Assembly (NCBI RefSeq): GCF_902810435.1
Contig: NZ_LR778174.1
Location: forward strand, 1,844,501-1,908,500
Length of the DNA: 64,000 nucleotides
From: Veillonella parvula
GTDB lineage: Bacteria; Bacillota; Negativicutes; Veillonellales; Veillonellaceae
Direction of reading: 5' to 3'
The translations under genes and the position numbers were made by a program. This document shows, piece after piece, positions 25,699-34,431 of the stretch (within the stretch, counting starts at the first letter, position 1; each line of letters opens with the position of its first letter). Below the pieces are notes generated by a model, which searched no databases, was not told the origin of the DNA, and was given only the letters and a program-made list of their open reading frames with translations.

Positions 25699-27981
25699 AT
25701 GGAGATTATGATCAAGAAACGGGATGGCCATTTCGAGCCGTTGTCCGTTGAAAAAACGAAACGAATGATAGCCTTCGCATGTTTGGGGTTAGATTCTTGT
25801 GATCCACTAGAATTGGAAATGGATGCGAAGTTGCAATTCGTTGATGGCATGACTACTAAAGAAATTCAAAAGACTTTAGTCCAAACAGCTATCGAAAAAG
25901 TTATATCTAAAAAAGACGACGGCTTCGGCAACCAAGTTAATAAAATGAACCAAGATTGGCAATTCGTAGCAGCCCGCCTATTCTTGTTCGATCTCTATAA
26001 AGAAGCCGCTATTACTCGTCGTTACAAAGCATTTGGCTACGGAAACTTCCCAAATCTAGTCAACATGCTTGTAAAAGAGAAAAAATACGCAGACTTTTTC
26101 GTTACAGAGTACACAGCTGACGAATTGCAAGAATTAGGCGATTATATCAAACCTAAGCGCGACTATCTCTTCAACTATGAAGGTCTCAAATTATTGGCTG
26201 ACCGTTACTTGGTAAAAGGTTTTAACAAAGAAATCTTTGAATTACCTCAAGAACGTTTCATGGCTATCGCAATGCATTTGGCTCTTGTAGAAGGGGAAAA
26301 TAAAGTAGAATACGCTAAGAAATTCTACGATTTGATGAGTCAATTAAAAATGACGACAGCTACACCTACTTTGGCAAATGCTGGTACACCATTCCACCAA
26401 TTGTCCTCTTGCTTTATCTCTGGTGTAGATGATAACTTATGGTCCATTTACGACGTAAATAGCAAGTTCTCTCGCGTATCTAAACACGGTGGTGCTCTTG
26501 GTATCTACCTTGGCAAGGTTCGTGCATTGAACTCCGATATTCGCGGCTTTAAAAACTCCTCTGGTGGCGTTATTCCTTGGATCCGCTTGTACAATGATAC
26601 TGCAGTCGCAGTAGACCAATTGGGTAAACGTAAGGGCGGCGCTACAGTAACACTTGATATTTGGCATAAAGACTTCTACGAATTCGTAGAACTTCGTACA
26701 AATAATGGTGATGATCGTCGCAAAGCGCACGATATCTTCCCTGCTATCTCCGTTCCAAATATCTTCATGGAACGTATGTTAGCTCGTGAAAACTTCACCC
26801 TCTTCGACCCTCATGAAATCTTGGCTGTAAAGGGCTATTCCTTAGAGGACTATTATGATACTGATGACAATAAGGAGTTCACAAAACGTTACCTCGAATG
26901 TGAACAAGATCCTAACTTACACGGCATCGAAGTACCAGCATTAGATATGATGAAAAAAATCATGCGCTCCGCTGTTGAAACTGGTACACCATTTATCTTC
27001 TTCCGCGATACTGTAAATGCTGCCAATCCTAACAAACATGCAGGTATGATTTACGCATCCAACTTGTGTCATGAAATCGCACAAAACGTTGGCTTCACTA
27101 ATCTTGCTGAAGAAATCATCAACGAAGACGGTACAATTACTACAAAAACAAACACAGGTGATATGGTTACATGTAACTTAAACTCCATCAGCCTCGGTCG
27201 CATTACAGACGAAGAGTTGGAAGAAAACATTGCCCTTCAAATTCGCATGTTAGACAATGTTATTTCCATCAACCAAGCACCAGTACCAGAGTCTCGCATG
27301 ACTTCTGATAAATACCGTGCTATCGGTCTTGGTACATCTGGTTATCACCACTACCTCGTAAATCATGATATCCAATGGGAATCCGATGAACATATCGAAG
27401 TAGCGGACAAATTATTTGAAAACATCGCATTCTATGCGATTAAAGCTTCCATGGAGCTTGCTAAAGAAAAAGGTGCGTACCCTGCTTTCAAAGGTTCCGA
27501 GTGGGAAACTGGTGAATATTTCACACGTCGTGACTACACATCTGATCGTTGGAAACAACTCGCTGCAGATGTTGCAAAATACGGTATCCGCAACGGTTAC
27601 TTGATGGCCGTAGCTCCTACAGGTTCTACATCCAACATCGCTAATACAACAGCTGGTATCGACCCTATCTTCAAAAAATTCTTCATCGAAGAAAAGAAAG
27701 GTTCTTTCACACCAAAAACGGCACCAGATTTGAACGACAAAACATTCTGGCTCTACAAAGAGGCGCATACTATCGACCAACAATGGTCCATCAAAGCTTG
27801 TGGCGTACGTCAACGTCATATTGACCAAGCACAATCTTTCAACTTGTACATTACGCCTCAAATGAAAGCGAAAGAAATTCTTGACCTTTACGTAGAAGCC
27901 TACAAACAAGGGATTAAAACAATCTACTATATCCGTAATCAATCCCTCGAAATGGATGAGTGCACTAGCTGCTCCTCCTAA
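25699..27981 (+). CDS. nrdA: Ribonucleoside-diphosphate reductase, alpha subunit (class Ia)
   Basis: A 760-residue large subunit. The ATG at 25699 is preferred, eight bases after AGGGG; the open frame begins at a TTG 21 bases earlier. Order: an N-terminal ATP-cone (residues 1-90, allosteric activity site), the helical domain, then the ten-stranded barrel with the active-site cysteine in NLCHEIAQNV and the substrate-channel cysteine in SSCFISGVDD; the C-terminal redox pair is in DECTSCSS. It reduces ribonucleoside diphosphates to deoxy forms with the beta subunit NrdB, which follows 148 bp downstream. A thioredoxin-like donor is needed. The class Ia enzyme needs O2 to build its radical, notable for an anaerobe. 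Confidence 0.95.
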   Translation: MEIMIKKRDGHFEPLSVEKTKRMIAFACLGLDSCDPLELEMDAKLQFVDGMTTKEIQKTLVQTAIEKVISKKDDGFGNQVNKMNQDWQFVAARLFLFDLYKEAAITRRYKAFGYGNFPNLVNMLVKEKKYADFFVTEYTADELQELGDYIKPKRDYLFNYEGLKLLADRYLVKGFNKEIFELPQERFMAIAMHLALVEGENKVEYAKKFYDLMSQLKMTTATPTLANAGTPFHQLSSCFISGVDDNLWSIYDVNSKFSRVSKHGGALGIYLGKVRALNSDIRGFKNSSGGVIPWIRLYNDTAVAVDQLGKRKGGATVTLDIWHKDFYEFVELRTNNGDDRRKAHDIFPAISVPNIFMERMLARENFTLFDPHEILAVKGYSLEDYYDTDDNKEFTKRYLECEQDPNLHGIEVPALDMMKKIMRSAVETGTPFIFFRDTVNAANPNKHAGMIYASNLCHEIAQNVGFTNLAEEIINEDGTITTKTNTGDMVTCNLNSISLGRITDEELEENIALQIRMLDNVISINQAPVPESRMTSDKYRAIGLGTSGYHHYLVNHDIQWESDEHIEVADKLFENIAFYAIKASMELAKEKGAYPAFKGSEWETGEYFTRRDYTSDRWKQLAADVAKYGIRNGYLMAVAPTGSTSNIANTTAGIDPIFKKFFIEEKKGSFTPKTAPDLNDKTFWLYKEAHTIDQQWSIKACGVRQRHIDQAQSFNLYITPQMKAKEILDLYVEAYKQGIKTIYYIRNQSLEMDECTSCSS

Positions 27982-28082
27982 TATTGGAAATATAATTGCT
28001 ATATTTTGCAAAACCTATTCACTATAAATAGAAAGTACCGATTTCGAGAAGGATACTTTCACCAGCACTATAAATCTGATGA

Positions 28083-28104
28083 CGACCTATAGTCGTATAG
28101 GTCG
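28083..28104 (+). other. Intercistronic hairpin between nrdA and nrdB
   Basis: CGACCTATA - GTCG - TATAGGTCG is a perfect stem 25 bases before the nrdB ATG, with no T run. Probably an mRNA processing or stability element that sets the nrdA:nrdB ratio (inference). Confidence 0.5.
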
Positions 28105-28129
28105 CATCATTGTATAAAGGAGTCCTACT

Positions 28130-29158
28130 ATGGATAAAAAACTGATTTTCAACGAACATGGTGACCGTGGCACGCAATCCATGATTGGCGGTAATACCAC
28201 AAACCTTCGCGAGTGGAATCGTATCAAATACGACTGGGCAAACCAAATGTACCGTACAATGCTCAACAACTTCTGGATTCCAGAAGAGATTTCCTTGAAC
28301 GAAGACGTTAAACAATTCCCATACTTAACAGATTACGAGCGTCGTGCCTTCGATAAAATCATTGCGTTCTTAAACTTCCTTGATTCCATTCAATCTGAAA
28401 ACTTGCCTAATTTGAGCCGCTATATTACAGCATCTGAAGTGGCATCCTTATTGAATATCCAAGCATTCCAAGAAGAAATTCACGCTCAAAGTTATTCCTA
28501 CATTTTGGACACTGTAACAAATCCGATTACACGTGACAAAATCTATGACGAATGGCGTACAGATAAAACATTGCTTGAACGTAACCGTTTCATCGCCGAT
28601 GCATACCAACGTTTCAGCGATGATCCTAGCGAAGCAAACCTTATTCATACAATCATCGCTAACTATATCTTAGAAGGCATTTACTTCTACTCTGGCTTTA
28701 GCTTCTTCTACACATTGGCACGCCAAGGTAAAATGACAGCTACATCCACAATCTTTAAATACATCAACCGCGATGAAGTAACTCACCTCGTATTATTCCA
28801 AAACATCATCCGCGAGTTACGTCGTGAACGTCCTGACTTGTTCACACCTGAACTAGAAGCAAAAATCACGGACATGATTCGCCAAGGTGCAGAGAATGAA
28901 ATCGCTTGGGGCCAATACATCACTGACGATAAAATTCTCGGTCTTAACAACGTTCTTATCGAACGCTACATCAAATACCTTGCAAATATCCGCTTAGAAG
29001 CAATCGGCTTGCCTCATTTGTATCCTGAAATTAAGGAAAATCCAATGGAATGGATTGAAAGCTTCTCCAACTTGAATAGCACAAAAACTGACTTCTTTGA
29101 AGCTAAAGTTACAAACTATACAAAAGCAGCGGCATTTGATTTTGACGATTTAGAATAA
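28130..29158 (+). CDS. nrdB: Ribonucleoside-diphosphate reductase, beta subunit (class Ia)
   Basis: A 342-residue ferritin-like radical subunit. Asp85, Glu115, His118 and, further on, the Glu in ILEGIYFYSGF and the Glu/His of RDEVTHLVLF form the diiron site. Tyr122, four residues after His118 (EEIHAQSY), is the radical tyrosine, at the same number as in E. coli NrdB. That makes this a Fe-Tyr (or Mn-Tyr) enzyme and not a Tyr-less class Ic form. AAAGGAG is the ribosome site. Co-transcribed with nrdA and followed by a terminator. No nrdI is adjacent, so class Ia fits better than Ib. Confidence 0.95.
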   Translation: MDKKLIFNEHGDRGTQSMIGGNTTNLREWNRIKYDWANQMYRTMLNNFWIPEEISLNEDVKQFPYLTDYERRAFDKIIAFLNFLDSIQSENLPNLSRYITASEVASLLNIQAFQEEIHAQSYSYILDTVTNPITRDKIYDEWRTDKTLLERNRFIADAYQRFSDDPSEANLIHTIIANYILEGIYFYSGFSFFYTLARQGKMTATSTIFKYINRDEVTHLVLFQNIIRELRRERPDLFTPELEAKITDMIRQGAENEIAWGQYITDDKILGLNNVLIERYIKYLANIRLEAIGLPHLYPEIKENPMEWIESFSNLNSTKTDFFEAKVTNYTKAAAFDFDDLE

Positions 29159-29205
29159 TAGACGTTATAAAATACAATATCTAAGGACGTACGGACCAAT
29201 AGAAA

Positions 29206-29240
29206 AGAGCTAATAGCTATAACGCTATCAGCTCTTTTTT
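29206..29240 (+). terminator. Terminator of nrdAB
   Basis: AGAGCTAATAGC / GCTATCAGCTCT stem with loop TATAAC, then six T. Confidence 0.85.
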
Positions 29241-29409
29241 CATGATTATTTAAACCTTAGTTATGAGGAATTGCTGCAAGTTTAAACAGCGCTTTCCTAT
29301 TTATCTCTAAAAAAACAAAATACTATCATATCAGTCTATCATATCAGTGTATATGTTGCTAGAAATATAGTCCCCAAACGCCACCCTCGTTTTTACAGTT
29401 GACACATGG

Positions 29410-29493
29410 TTATACATTGTAAATTGTATCAATACATTTGTGCGCAAATAGGCCTACACCGTAGATTTTCATTCGCCCCATGAATGTATTCAT
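29410..29493 (-). CDS. Possible 27-residue ORF in an otherwise empty interval
   Basis: Minus-strand ATG at 29493 to TAA at 29410, with a peptide ending KIYGVGLFAHKCIDTIYNV. Its composition looks protein-like, and after the stop another frame reads CVNCKNEGGVWGLYF before a further stop, as if this were a worn-down gene. There is no good ribosome site. The interval 29241-29553 holds nothing else I recognise except a direct repeat, ATCATATCAGT twice (about 29325-29350). Confidence 0.2.
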   Translation of the reverse strand: MNTFMGRMKIYGVGLFAHKCIDTIYNV

Positions 29494-29553
29494 AATAAGC
29501 TTGGTAAAAGCAAAAGTTTTTGTGTCCACCCTGTTTCAAACTACCAACTATGA

Positions 29554-30012
29554 TTAGCTTTCAATCAATTCAGTTGTCCAGTTAGCAGACTGCAATAGAT
29601 TGTCTAATAAGCGGACTTGTTTTGCGATATGATCAGCTTCTTTTTGGACGTCTGCCACATTCACGGTCGGCATTAGCTTAATCTCAGACCCTCTCGCACG
29701 GAAATTAATACTACCTGCGCTAGATGCCAATGTTCGATAAGCAGTTAGGCGCAAAGCAGCGCAATCTTTTTCGGCAATGATTTCAGTAATAGATCGACCT
29801 TCTATAATAGTTTTGCAATTTGTTAAATTAATATCTGCAATTAATTTTTGAAGTCTATTTACACATTGTTCTAATGTTTTCAAAAGTTCTTCAGGGTTCT
29901 CATTCGGTACTTCCCCTTCTTGCACTAAACTATTTTGAGTTAAGCGAAGCTCTAAATCGCTTATTTTATAATTTAAATCAGATCGTTCTTGTAATGCTTC
30001 TGCTAGTTTCAT
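29554..30012 (-). CDS. DIP1984 family protein
   Basis: A 152-residue, largely helical protein with the pattern of the DIP1984 family: an N-terminal MKLAEALQERSDLNYKISDL heptad-rich coiled coil, the central NLTNCKTIIEGRSITEIIAEKD, and LRLTAYRTLAS in the middle. The family is widespread in bacteria and has no established function (some members were labelled septicolysin-like). GAGAGGTGAGAG precedes the start. Monocistronic, with the GNAT gene upstream in the same direction about 100 bases away. Confidence 0.8.
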   Translation of the reverse strand: MKLAEALQERSDLNYKISDLELRLTQNSLVQEGEVPNENPEELLKTLEQCVNRLQKLIADINLTNCKTIIEGRSITEIIAEKDCAALRLTAYRTLASSAGSINFRARGSEIKLMPTVNVADVQKEADHIAKQVRLLDNLLQSANWTTELIES

Positions 30013-30113
30013 AAACTCTCACCTCTCAAAAAGATATATCAATTTACTTATAAAATACTATGTACAATAATAATATATCCATCAATTCTTATTATACAAC
30101 ACTATTGAACGGC

Positions 30114-30530
30114 TTATAATACTTTCCGCATCATCACATGCGGACAGCCTTCATCAAGGTATTCGTCCCCTTCAGCACGATATCCAAGGGATTCATAGAA
30201 TGGTTTGGCCTGTACTTGCGCTGACAAGGAGCACGTTTTAAAGCCGTCACGACGAATAGCATTTTCGGCGGCCATCATGATCTTAGTACCTAAATGTTGT
30301 CCACGATACAACTTACGTACCGCCATGCGCCCAATATGTGCATCTCCAGCTGTGTCACTTGGAAAATATCGACACGTACCAGCTGCTTTACCATCAATGG
30401 ATAAGAGCACAAACTTTGCAGTCTCATCGATTTCATCAAATTCGTCTTCAAACCCTTGTTCTTTCATAAATACATCGACACGAATTTGTTTTATTTCCTC
30501 TGTTATATGATCTAAGATTTGAATAATCAT
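30114..30530 (-). CDS. GNAT family N-acetyltransferase
   Basis: A 138-residue Gcn5-related acetyltransferase of the small ElaA/YjcF-like type. The acetyl-CoA loop is RKLYRGQHLGTKIMMAAE (motif A, Q/RxxGxG/A-like), preceded by a beta strand AHIGRMAVR and followed by SLSAQVQAKPFYESLGY, the standard motif B. Substrate unknown. AGAAAGGG is the ribosome site. Confidence 0.85.
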   Translation of the reverse strand: MIIQILDHITEEIKQIRVDVFMKEQGFEDEFDEIDETAKFVLLSIDGKAAGTCRYFPSDTAGDAHIGRMAVRKLYRGQHLGTKIMMAAENAIRRDGFKTCSLSAQVQAKPFYESLGYRAEGDEYLDEGCPHVMMRKVL

Positions 30531-30720
30531 AGGTGCCCTTTCTGATTATAAGTATATTTATAAGAATCGATTTAGGCGTATTACGAAATACCCTATAAAC
30601 AATGAAAGCTTCTTATTTTTATTATATCAAAAATACGCTTAATTCCACAAAACTTCTCAGTTCCTATTAATTCCCGCATCAAAAATATTTTAAAACTTCC
30701 ATGAAATTCATTTTTAGGTA

Positions 30721-30758
30721 TTGCATAATTTTATCATTTGGGTTTATACTATACCCAA
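30721..30758 (+). promoter_or_regulatory. Promoter of the aromatic operon with an overlapping palindrome
   Basis: -35 TTGCAT (30721-30726), 18-bp spacer, -10 TATACT (30745-30750). An inverted repeat TTGGGT - 9 bp - ACCCAA (30738-30758) straddles the -10 element and is a candidate operator. Confidence 0.65.
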
Positions 30759-30782
30759 CATTTTAGAAAGGAGCAACCAAAA

Positions 30783-30872
30783 ATGACTAACCAAATTAGC
30801 CTCACAGCAAAGCAATACTTTTATTGGTTCTTTATCCAACGTACGGGTAAGGAACTATTTGTGATGCGCTAA
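30783..30872 (+). CDS. Aromatic leader peptide of the aro operon
   Basis: A 29-codon ORF too short to have been called. AAAGGAG (30767-30773) lies nine bases before the ATG. Codons 12-17 encode YFYWFF: two Tyr, three Phe and one Trp in six codons. An intrinsic terminator follows at 30912, and the aroF gene begins 131 bases after the leader stop. This is the classical arrangement for ribosome-mediated attenuation. Just after the aromatic run, TACGGGTA (30842-30849) can pair with TACCCGTA in the 5' arm of the terminator (30916-30923). A ribosome stalled for lack of charged Tyr-, Phe- or Trp-tRNA would leave that segment free to form the antiterminator; completed translation would cover it and allow termination. 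Confidence 0.8.
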   Translation: MTNQISLTAKQYFYWFFIQRTGKELFVMR

Positions 30873-30911
30873 TTAAGGATTATTCAACATTAGTTGCTTA
30901 GAATAGTAAAA

Positions 30912-30946
30912 GGGCTACCCGTATTAGATTACGGGTAGCCCTTTTT
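30912..30946 (+). terminator. Attenuator terminator before aroF
   Basis: GGGCTACCCGTA (30912-30923), loop TTAGAT, TACGGGTAGCCC (30930-30941), then five T: a perfect 12-bp stem. It lies between the leader peptide and aroF, so only read-through expresses the operon. A second hairpin, GCTAAT / ATTAG (about 30868-30892), sits between and may be the pause structure. Confidence 0.85.
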
Positions 30947-31003
30947 GTTTGCTATCCGTATGGTCAGCCCAACTATTCACTGTAGTTACAAGGAGGAATT
31001 ATC

Positions 31004-32017
31004 ATGATTATTACATTGAAACAAAATGCAGCAGCAGAAGAAGTATCTCGTTTACGCAGTGAATTAGAGGCTCAAGGATTTGTTATCCACCCAGTAGAAG
31101 GAACACGATACAATATTCTAGGTCTGATTGGTGATACTGCATCTCTTGATGCGCGTCAAATCGAGTCCCTAGATTTCGTAGATAAAGTAACTCGCATTCA
31201 AGAGCCATACAAAAAAGCAAACCGCAAGTTCCATCCCGATGATTCTGTAATCAATGTAGGTGGTGCACTTATCGGTGGTGGTCACTTCGCAGTAATGGCC
31301 GGTCCTTGCTCTGTAGAGACACCTGAACAAGTATTAGCCACTGCTAAAGCTTGTAAAGAAGCTGGTGCCACAATCCTTCGGGGTGGCGCTTTCAAACCTC
31401 GTACATCCCCATATTCCTTCCAAGGCATGGGCCCAGAAGGCTTAGAATTGTTAGAACTTGCTAAAAAAGAAACAGGTCTTCCTATCGTTTCCGAAGTTAT
31501 GGATATCTCCCAATTACAATACTTCGATAATGTAGATATGCTTCAAATCGGCGCTCGTAACATGCAAAACTTCACGCTTTTAAAAGAGGTGGGCAAATTG
31601 AATAAACCAGTTCTATTAAAACGGGGTTTATCTGCCACATACGAAGAATGGTTGATGGCTGCTGAGTACATCATGTCCGAAGGCAATGAACAAGTTGTAT
31701 TATGCGAACGCGGTATCCGCACATTCGAAACTAAGACTCGCAATACCTTAGACGTAACAGCAATTCCTATGATGCATGAATTATCTCACTTGCCAATTAT
31801 CATGGATCCTAGCCACGCAGCAGGTATGAGCCGCATGGTTCGCCCGCTTTCACTTGCATCCGTAGGCGGCGGTGCGGACGGACTTATGATCGAAGTTCAC
31901 AATGATCCTTCCAAAGCATTGTGCGATGGCCCTCAAGCATTGCGTCCAGACCAATTCACTAGCCTTATGAAAGAAATTATCGCATTGCGCCAAGCATTGG
32001 TGGAATGCACTAAATAA
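31004..32017 (+). CDS. aroF: 3-deoxy-7-phosphoheptulonate synthase (DAHP synthase, AroF type)
   Basis: A 337-residue type I-beta DAHP synthase, first enzyme of the shikimate pathway: phosphoenolpyruvate + erythrose 4-phosphate. Residues 1-70 are a ferredoxin-like regulatory domain, the kind that binds Tyr/Phe in related enzymes. The catalytic barrel follows with MAGPCSVETPEQ (metal Cys), GAFKPRTSPYSFQG, LLKRGLSATYEEWL, LCERGIRTFE and MDPSHAAGM. AAGGAGG is seven to eight bases before the ATG. It is the first gene of the attenuated operon. Confidence 0.96.
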   Translation: MIITLKQNAAAEEVSRLRSELEAQGFVIHPVEGTRYNILGLIGDTASLDARQIESLDFVDKVTRIQEPYKKANRKFHPDDSVINVGGALIGGGHFAVMAGPCSVETPEQVLATAKACKEAGATILRGGAFKPRTSPYSFQGMGPEGLELLELAKKETGLPIVSEVMDISQLQYFDNVDMLQIGARNMQNFTLLKEVGKLNKPVLLKRGLSATYEEWLMAAEYIMSEGNEQVVLCERGIRTFETKTRNTLDVTAIPMMHELSHLPIIMDPSHAAGMSRMVRPLSLASVGGGADGLMIEVHNDPSKALCDGPQALRPDQFTSLMKEIIALRQALVECTK

Positions 32018-32033
32018 TCTCAAATATCACACA

Positions 32034-32076
32034 AATAAGCTAGTATCCGTTATAATAGATACTAGCTTATTCTTTT
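32034..32076 (+). terminator. Intercistronic hairpin between aroF and aroB
   Basis: AATAAGCTAGTATC (32034-32047) and GATACTAGCTTATT (32058-32071) pair perfectly, followed by CTTTT. The T run is short and aroB starts 16 bases later, so it is probably a partial terminator or a 3'-end protector that lets aroF outnumber later messages. Confidence 0.55.
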
Positions 32077-32091
32077 ATGAAAGGAACCATC

Positions 32092-33144
32092 ATGACTCGC
32101 ATCCATATTAACGCATCCACACCGTATGACGTTGTCATCGAGGAAGGCGCTTTACAACGCATCACCGATTATATTAAACCATTAAAACCAAATTGCCGTG
32201 TTATCATCGTCAGCGATAGCAATGTAGCGCCCCACTATTTGGACTCTGTGAAAGCTAATATGGAACATGCGGGTTATGTTGTTTGTGATTATGTGTTTCC
32301 TGCTGGTGAAAGCTCCAAAAATGCTCATCAACTCATCGATTTAGTAGAATACATGGCGGGCCAATCATTGACTCGCAAAGACTTGCTCATCGCCCTTGGG
32401 GGCGGTGTTGTAGGCGATATGGCGGGCTTTGCAGCAGCAACCTATTTACGTGGTATCGACTATGTTCAGGTTCCTACATCTCTATTAGCCGCAGTAGACT
32501 CCTCTGTAGGTGGTAAAACAGCGGTCAATCTCGAAGCTGGGAAAAACCTCTGGGGTGCTTTCAAACAACCTATCCTCGTCCTCTGCGATCCAGCTACACT
32601 CAATACATTACCTGATATGGAATGGATTAATGGGTGCGGCGAAATTATCAAATACGGCTTCCTCGACGTACCTGGTTTATTAACCCAACTAGAACATAAA
32701 CCATTAATTAAACATCGCGATAATGTTAGTACTGTCATCGCTCGTTGCGTTCAAGCAAAAGCGGATATCGTGGAACAAGACGAACGCGAGTCTGGCGTTC
32801 GTGCCCTCTTAAACCTCGGTCATACCTTTGGTCACGGCATCGAAAAAGCAAGTCATTTCGGGGTACATCACGGTTATGCCGTTGCTATTGGTATGGTGCT
32901 CATGGCACAAGGTGCTGTCAAACATGGAGAATTAGATGTAGAGTCGTTAGACAAATTAAAGGCCCTCATCAAAGCACACGATTTGCCAACCACAACAACG
33001 ATAAGCAAAGAAGAAATTCTAGCTGCCGCTAAGCACGACAAAAAAAGTGAAGGAGCAACCATTAAAATCGTAGTACCTACTAGCTATGGTCACAGCGAGC
33101 TCAAAGTAGTAACGCACGATGAACTTGTAACCTATTTAGACTGA
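32092..33144 (+). CDS. aroB: 3-dehydroquinate synthase
   Basis: A 350-residue DHQ synthase, second step of the shikimate pathway, NAD- and metal-dependent. Motifs: GGGVVGDMAGFAAATYLRGI and VPTSLLAAVDSSVGGKTAVN for NAD and substrate, CGEIIKYGF, LNLGHTFGHGIEKA and HHGYAVAIGM providing metal-binding Glu and His. The ATG at 32092 is chosen because AAAGG lies eight bases upstream; the open frame starts five codons earlier without a site. Confidence 0.95.
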   Translation: MTRIHINASTPYDVVIEEGALQRITDYIKPLKPNCRVIIVSDSNVAPHYLDSVKANMEHAGYVVCDYVFPAGESSKNAHQLIDLVEYMAGQSLTRKDLLIALGGGVVGDMAGFAAATYLRGIDYVQVPTSLLAAVDSSVGGKTAVNLEAGKNLWGAFKQPILVLCDPATLNTLPDMEWINGCGEIIKYGFLDVPGLLTQLEHKPLIKHRDNVSTVIARCVQAKADIVEQDERESGVRALLNLGHTFGHGIEKASHFGVHHGYAVAIGMVLMAQGAVKHGELDVESLDKLKALIKAHDLPTTTTISKEEILAAAKHDKKSEGATIKIVVPTSYGHSELKVVTHDELVTYLD

Positions 33145-33162
33145 GATATAAAGGAGATTTAT

Positions 33163-34431
33163 ATGCATTCCGTAACGAACGCCATCCCTACAGGGACTAT
33201 CGCGTCCATTCCTGCAAAAGCTCATGCGCACCGTGCACTGATTTGCGCAGCTCTCGCAAACTCGCCATCTACCATACTACTGAGCCGCACCTCTAAAGAC
33301 ATCGATGCAACTATGGACTCCTTGCGAGGCTTAGGCGCACACGTTGTGTATGAAAACAAAGTTGTCACTGTTACACCAGGTCCTGTGCCAACAAAGGGCA
33401 ATGTAGTTCCCCATGAATCCGGTACCACATTGCGCCTCTTATTACCAGTGGCAGCGTCCATTTGTAATGAGGTAGACGTGGATGCGAAAGGGCGTTTACC
33501 AGATCGTCCTTTAGAGCCCATGCTCGGTGAAATGAAAGCTCACGGCGTAACATTCTCCCAAGATAAACCACCATCCACTATGACAGGTCGTCTACAAGGC
33601 GGTGAGTTCGGTATGGTTGGAGATGTGAGTAGCCAGTTCTTCTCTGGATTATTATTAGCAGCGCCACAATGTGGAGGTGCTACAATCACATCTACTACAC
33701 CACTTCAATCTAGCGACTATGTAACATTGACGACTACAACGATGGCAGACTTCGGCGTAACAGTCGACCATACACCCGCCTCTGGCACAGTCCAAGAGTC
33801 CTTTGCAGTAGCGGCTAATGCTACTTTTAAAGGTCAAAGTAATTACCAAATCGAAGGCGATTGGTCCAATACGGCTATTTGGATGGTAGCAGCGGGCATG
33901 ACAGGTAAACCAATTACCATTACGGGTATGAACAAAAATTCTGTGCAAGCGGATCGTCGCATCATGCAGATTATGATTGATGCCGGTTGTGATGTAGTAT
34001 GGGATGGCATGAACGTAACCGTTATGGGTCGTGCAGTAAAACCAATCCATGCCGACCTCGAACAAATGCCCGATATGTTGCCAGTTATGGCAGCCCTCGC
34101 TTGCTCTATCCATGGTGAAAGCTCCTTTGTTAAGGGTGCACGCCTACGCTTGAAAGAATCCGATCGCCTCGAAGCCGTTGCTAATCTGGTCAGAGATTTA
34201 GGCGGCACGGTTCGCGAAGATGGTGATGACCTATATATCATCGGTAGTGGTATACTAAAAGGAGGACAAGGTGATTGTGTTAACGACCATCGCCTTGTTA
34301 TGGCAGGCACATTGATGGCACTCATCAGTGAAAAACCTGTGAAATTAAAAGATAGCGAAGCTATCACAAAATCCTATCCAGACTTCTTTGAGGACTGGAA
34401 CTTACTAGGAGGTAATGCTAATGGCATCTAA
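33163..34431 (+). CDS. aroA: 3-phosphoshikimate 1-carboxyvinyltransferase (EPSP synthase)
   Basis: A 422-residue EPSP synthase, condensing shikimate 3-phosphate with phosphoenolpyruvate. Motifs: PAKAHAHRALICAAL (residues 17-31; the usual Lys-Ser is Lys-Ala here), ESGTTLRLLLPVA (family usually GNSGTTLR), GRLPDRPLEPML, VSSQFFSGLLLAAP, IEGDWSNTAIWMVA and LRLKESDRLEA. The N-terminal KAHAHRA variation is seen in class variants that tolerate glyphosate, but tolerance cannot be inferred here. AAGGAG ribosome site; its last codons overlap aroC. Confidence 0.95.
   Translation: MHSVTNAIPTGTIASIPAKAHAHRALICAALANSPSTILLSRTSKDIDATMDSLRGLGAHVVYENKVVTVTPGPVPTKGNVVPHESGTTLRLLLPVAASICNEVDVDAKGRLPDRPLEPMLGEMKAHGVTFSQDKPPSTMTGRLQGGEFGMVGDVSSQFFSGLLLAAPQCGGATITSTTPLQSSDYVTLTTTTMADFGVTVDHTPASGTVQESFAVAANATFKGQSNYQIEGDWSNTAIWMVAAGMTGKPITITGMNKNSVQADRRIMQIMIDAGCDVVWDGMNVTVMGRAVKPIHADLEQMPDMLPVMAALACSIHGESSFVKGARLRLKESDRLEAVANLVRDLGGTVREDGDDLYIIGSGILKGGQGDCVNDHRLVMAGTLMALISEKPVKLKDSEAITKSYPDFFEDWNLLGGNANGI

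Noticed and set aside
27412-28011. 199-codon minus-strand frame opposite nrdA
   Set aside because: Antisense to the conserved 3' end of nrdA; no start signals.
33163-34431. aroA as a glyphosate-resistant class II enzyme
   Set aside because: Some motifs vary from class I, but resistance class cannot be judged without a full alignment.
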